Shown: piece after piece, positions 61,940 through 64,000 of the stretch
How the letters are laid out: each line of letters starts with the position of its first letter
Position numbering within the stretch: position 1 is the stretch's first letter
NCBI GenBank assembly: GCA_005408345.1
Contig: SEMN01000537.1
Coordinates: forward strand, 124,001 to 188,000
Reading direction: 5' to 3'
Source: Macquaria australasica
Lineage: Eukaryota > Chordata > Actinopteri > Centrarchiformes > Percichthyidae
DNA length: 64,000 nt
Notes under the pieces: generated by a model
Told to the model about the DNA's origin: nothing
What the model saw: only the letters and a program-made list of their open reading frames with translations
Databases searched by the model: none
Position numbers and translations under genes: made by a program

Positions 61940-62495
61940 TCCCTTCTTCTTCTTCCATTCACCTATGGCGTGATTTGATTAGTTTGTGACATGGACTCAA
62001 TTTTCCACTCGGCGGCACAAGAAAACCCCTCCCGTCCTCTCTGGCTCTGTTAATGGAGTCTGGGGCTGATCGGAATCTTTCGACCCTTAAACGAGGGGCC
62101 AAGAGCTCCCTCGGCACACTGCGTAACCACACACACACACTCATTATTACACTGACATTTACACACACCGCCATGATATCCACGAGCGACGACCGCAGAA
62201 AATGATCTCACGGCTTAACACACTTAACACAATGACATGCATTAACACACTCACACGCACACACACACACACATGCCGACGTGGTGGTGAGTGTGTGTGT
62301 GCAGGTTCTGGGAGATGATGAGGATATCATCAGTGAGATGGGGTACCGATGGAGCCTGAATGTGTAGCTTGTGATTGCACTGCAATAGCTTTTTTTTCAC
62401 TGTGGCTGATCATGCATTGCGCAAACCCCCAAGACCCACACAGTATCTGTGGACCCTCTTTCACTCAATGTGGTATTCTTGTCTCAAAATTCAGA

Positions 62496-62501
62496 AATAA
62501 A
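62496..62501 (+). terminator. candidate polyadenylation signal AATAAA
   Basis: This is the first canonical hexamer downstream of the stop codon, 1.3 kb after it. No cDNA is available to confirm use. Later copies at 63804 and 63831 are alternatives. Confidence 0.35.
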
Positions 62502-62520
62502 AGAACTCTAGGCAAAGATG

Positions 62521-64000
62521 GTCTAATGACATATGCCATCACAGTGCATTATGGGGAGTGTAGGATCCAGTATTTTTTGCAGCTTGACCCGTACCAGGGA
62601 CTAAAAGTCATGATATCTCGGCTTTTGCTGCTTCGATTTTGACCATTCCTTTTTTAAAATCTGTCTCTCGCAAGTCCCCCAACTTTATGGAGTGCTTCTG
62701 GAGTGGTTCTTTAAGTCTTTATTCGCGTCATGCTTCACATGAATCACTTGCTTTCACACATTCACCTGTAAGCCTCTAGTTTCTGCTGCTTACAACTGAG
62801 CAACTCCAATGAAGGACATTTGTTTTATTTTTTTCAAAATCCAACTTTATCTGTTTTAAACCTGTTCAGATGAATTACCATAAATCTCCCCTGGAGACTT
62901 TGGTTACGATGCAAAGGAGTTCAAGCCTTTTGTACTTGTCATTGCACAAGTCTTGTACTATTATAATTGAACGTTCATAGATTTTGATTTCTGTGACGGT
63001 TTTGTTATGAGGAAAAACAAGAAACCAAAGTCATATATAAATAATGAAATTGATAGCTGTAGCACATAAGAACGATGATGATTCTTAAAAAAAGGAGATG
63101 GAAAGATAGATATTTACTTTGATGAGATTTTTCTTTGTGTTTATCTGATAGTTAGTTTATCTGATATTTAAAATATTCCACTATTTTACCTTTACCTATT
63201 CTACCTTGTTTTGTGTGTTTCCATTTGTTCATTCCACGAAAAGCAATCATTTTTCATATCCAACTTTCTTGGTACAATATGCCAAGCAGGGTAATTGTTT
63301 CTGCCTAATGTTTATGTATTGTGGGAAGCGAGGGAGCCCTGTGTGTTCAGGAGGTAGAGGCGAGGCTAGATAGATGATTGGGGCTCAGAGAGAGGGACGC
63401 ACCAAAGAACAGAAAACAGAGAAAGAGAGAGATTTTAAGGGAAAATAATTTGTGGTGATGAGCCGAACTAAAAAGAATTTAAAGAGGGAATTACGGTAAT
63501 GTGGACAGCGTTTCCTGAACACACACACACATTTGCACATACCTCTCATTTCGTGCATAATCCTCTGCTCCCCTGTAACCTGTGGTTGTAAATAATTGCA
63601 GCCCATAATAGCCGTGCAGAATAGAGGCGAGCTGCCGAGCAAAGTAATCTTCTACCTGAGAGACGAAGCAAGCTTTACCTGTGCTATCCTGAAGAGAGAA
63701 AGAGAACAGGTGAGAAGAAGTGAGAAATCAGGTAGTTTGAGAGGGAAAGACAGGCAAAATGAAGTAAGGATGGACAAAAAGGAGAAAGAAAGACGATTCA
63801 ACAAATAAACTAAAGGAAGTACTTGTGAGGAATAAAGAAAAGAAATGACAGTTCAATGAATTGCAACCTATTAGAGAATTATTCCCATTTTTATTATTTA
63901 CTCAACACAAGCTACTGTTAAAACCTCACTTACACACTAAAGACCTTAATTAAAATGTTAAATAGATCCTCAGGTTGGTGTGTCTGACCAGTCACCCCCT
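62521..64000. other. downstream flank, no gene recognised
   Basis: No conserved coding is seen on either strand. It contains a repeat-family copy at 62545-62720, an AT-rich stretch at 62820-63300 and a purine-rich stretch at 63660-63840. Part of it may still be 3' UTR. Confidence 0.5.
62545..62720. repeat. unclassified repeat family, copy near the gene's 3' end
   Basis: GTGCATTATGGGGAGTGTAG, GCTTGACCCGTACCAGGGAC, CTTTTGCTGCTTCG and CCAACTTTATGGAGTGCT are shared in part with 15110-15260 and 18105-18300. Confidence 0.45.

Larger units (their letters stand above)
61198..62520 (+). other. fgf11: 3' UTR of the fgf11-like gene (3' end uncertain)
   Basis: Sequence after the TAG is non-coding and contains a (TG)n run at 61913-61939. 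The first AATAAA on this strand is at 62496-62501, so I tentatively end the UTR just after it. FHF transcripts often have long 3' UTRs and further AATAAA sites occur at 63804 and 63831, so the real end could be later. A repeat-like block (62545-62720) begins right after the proposed end. Confidence 0.45.

Overview
This is a vertebrate, almost certainly teleost fish, genomic window. It holds the 3' part of one gene on the + strand: an fgf11-like fibroblast growth factor homologous factor (FHF). Four coding exons lie at 19355-19465, 32269-32372, 58636-58834 and 61055-61197. Their lengths (111, 104, 199 and 143 coding bases), their phases and their splice signals fit the FHF gene layout exactly, and together they encode about 185 residues of beta-trefoil core plus a basic C-terminal tail. 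The first coding exon was not found and should lie upstream of base 1. FHFs are intracellular FGF relatives without a signal peptide; they are known to bind the C-terminal tails of voltage-gated sodium channels. The teleost assignment rests on dispersed repeats I recognise as common in fish genomes, and on the extended C-terminal tail compared with mammalian FGF11.

Layout: 1-19354 is intron 1 (3' part), 19466-32268 intron 2, 32373-58635 intron 3, 58835-61054 intron 4, and from 61198 the 3' UTR and flank. No second protein-coding gene, tRNA or rRNA is visible. More than 95% of the window is intronic or flanking. It holds CA/TG and GA microsatellites, long strand-asymmetric purine or pyrimidine tracts, and many decayed transposable elements.

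The most informative non-genic content is mobile. (1) A 5'-truncated Penelope-like element on the minus strand (about 23400-24300) has a recognisable but frame-broken GIY-YIG endonuclease module and a hammerhead-ribozyme-like motif in its 3' region. (2) A MITE family bounded by TTAA has five copies (35337, 39148, 46074, 49333, 60168). One of them, 49333-50126, is split by a 364-bp hAT-type element with an 8-bp target duplication. (3) A second pair of TTAA-bounded MITEs lies at 33571-34290 and 52776-52991. The 52776 copy sits in another repeat whose uninterrupted paralogue at 56835-57015 shows the empty TTAA site. (4) A 396-bp hAT-type MITE in intron 4 (59065-59460) has matching terminal inverted repeats and an 8-bp target duplication. 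(5) A CpG-rich, LTR-like block lies at about 40600-41575.

I see no new enzymatic or defence system. The window reads as a normal fish FHF locus with a clear record of nested transposition.
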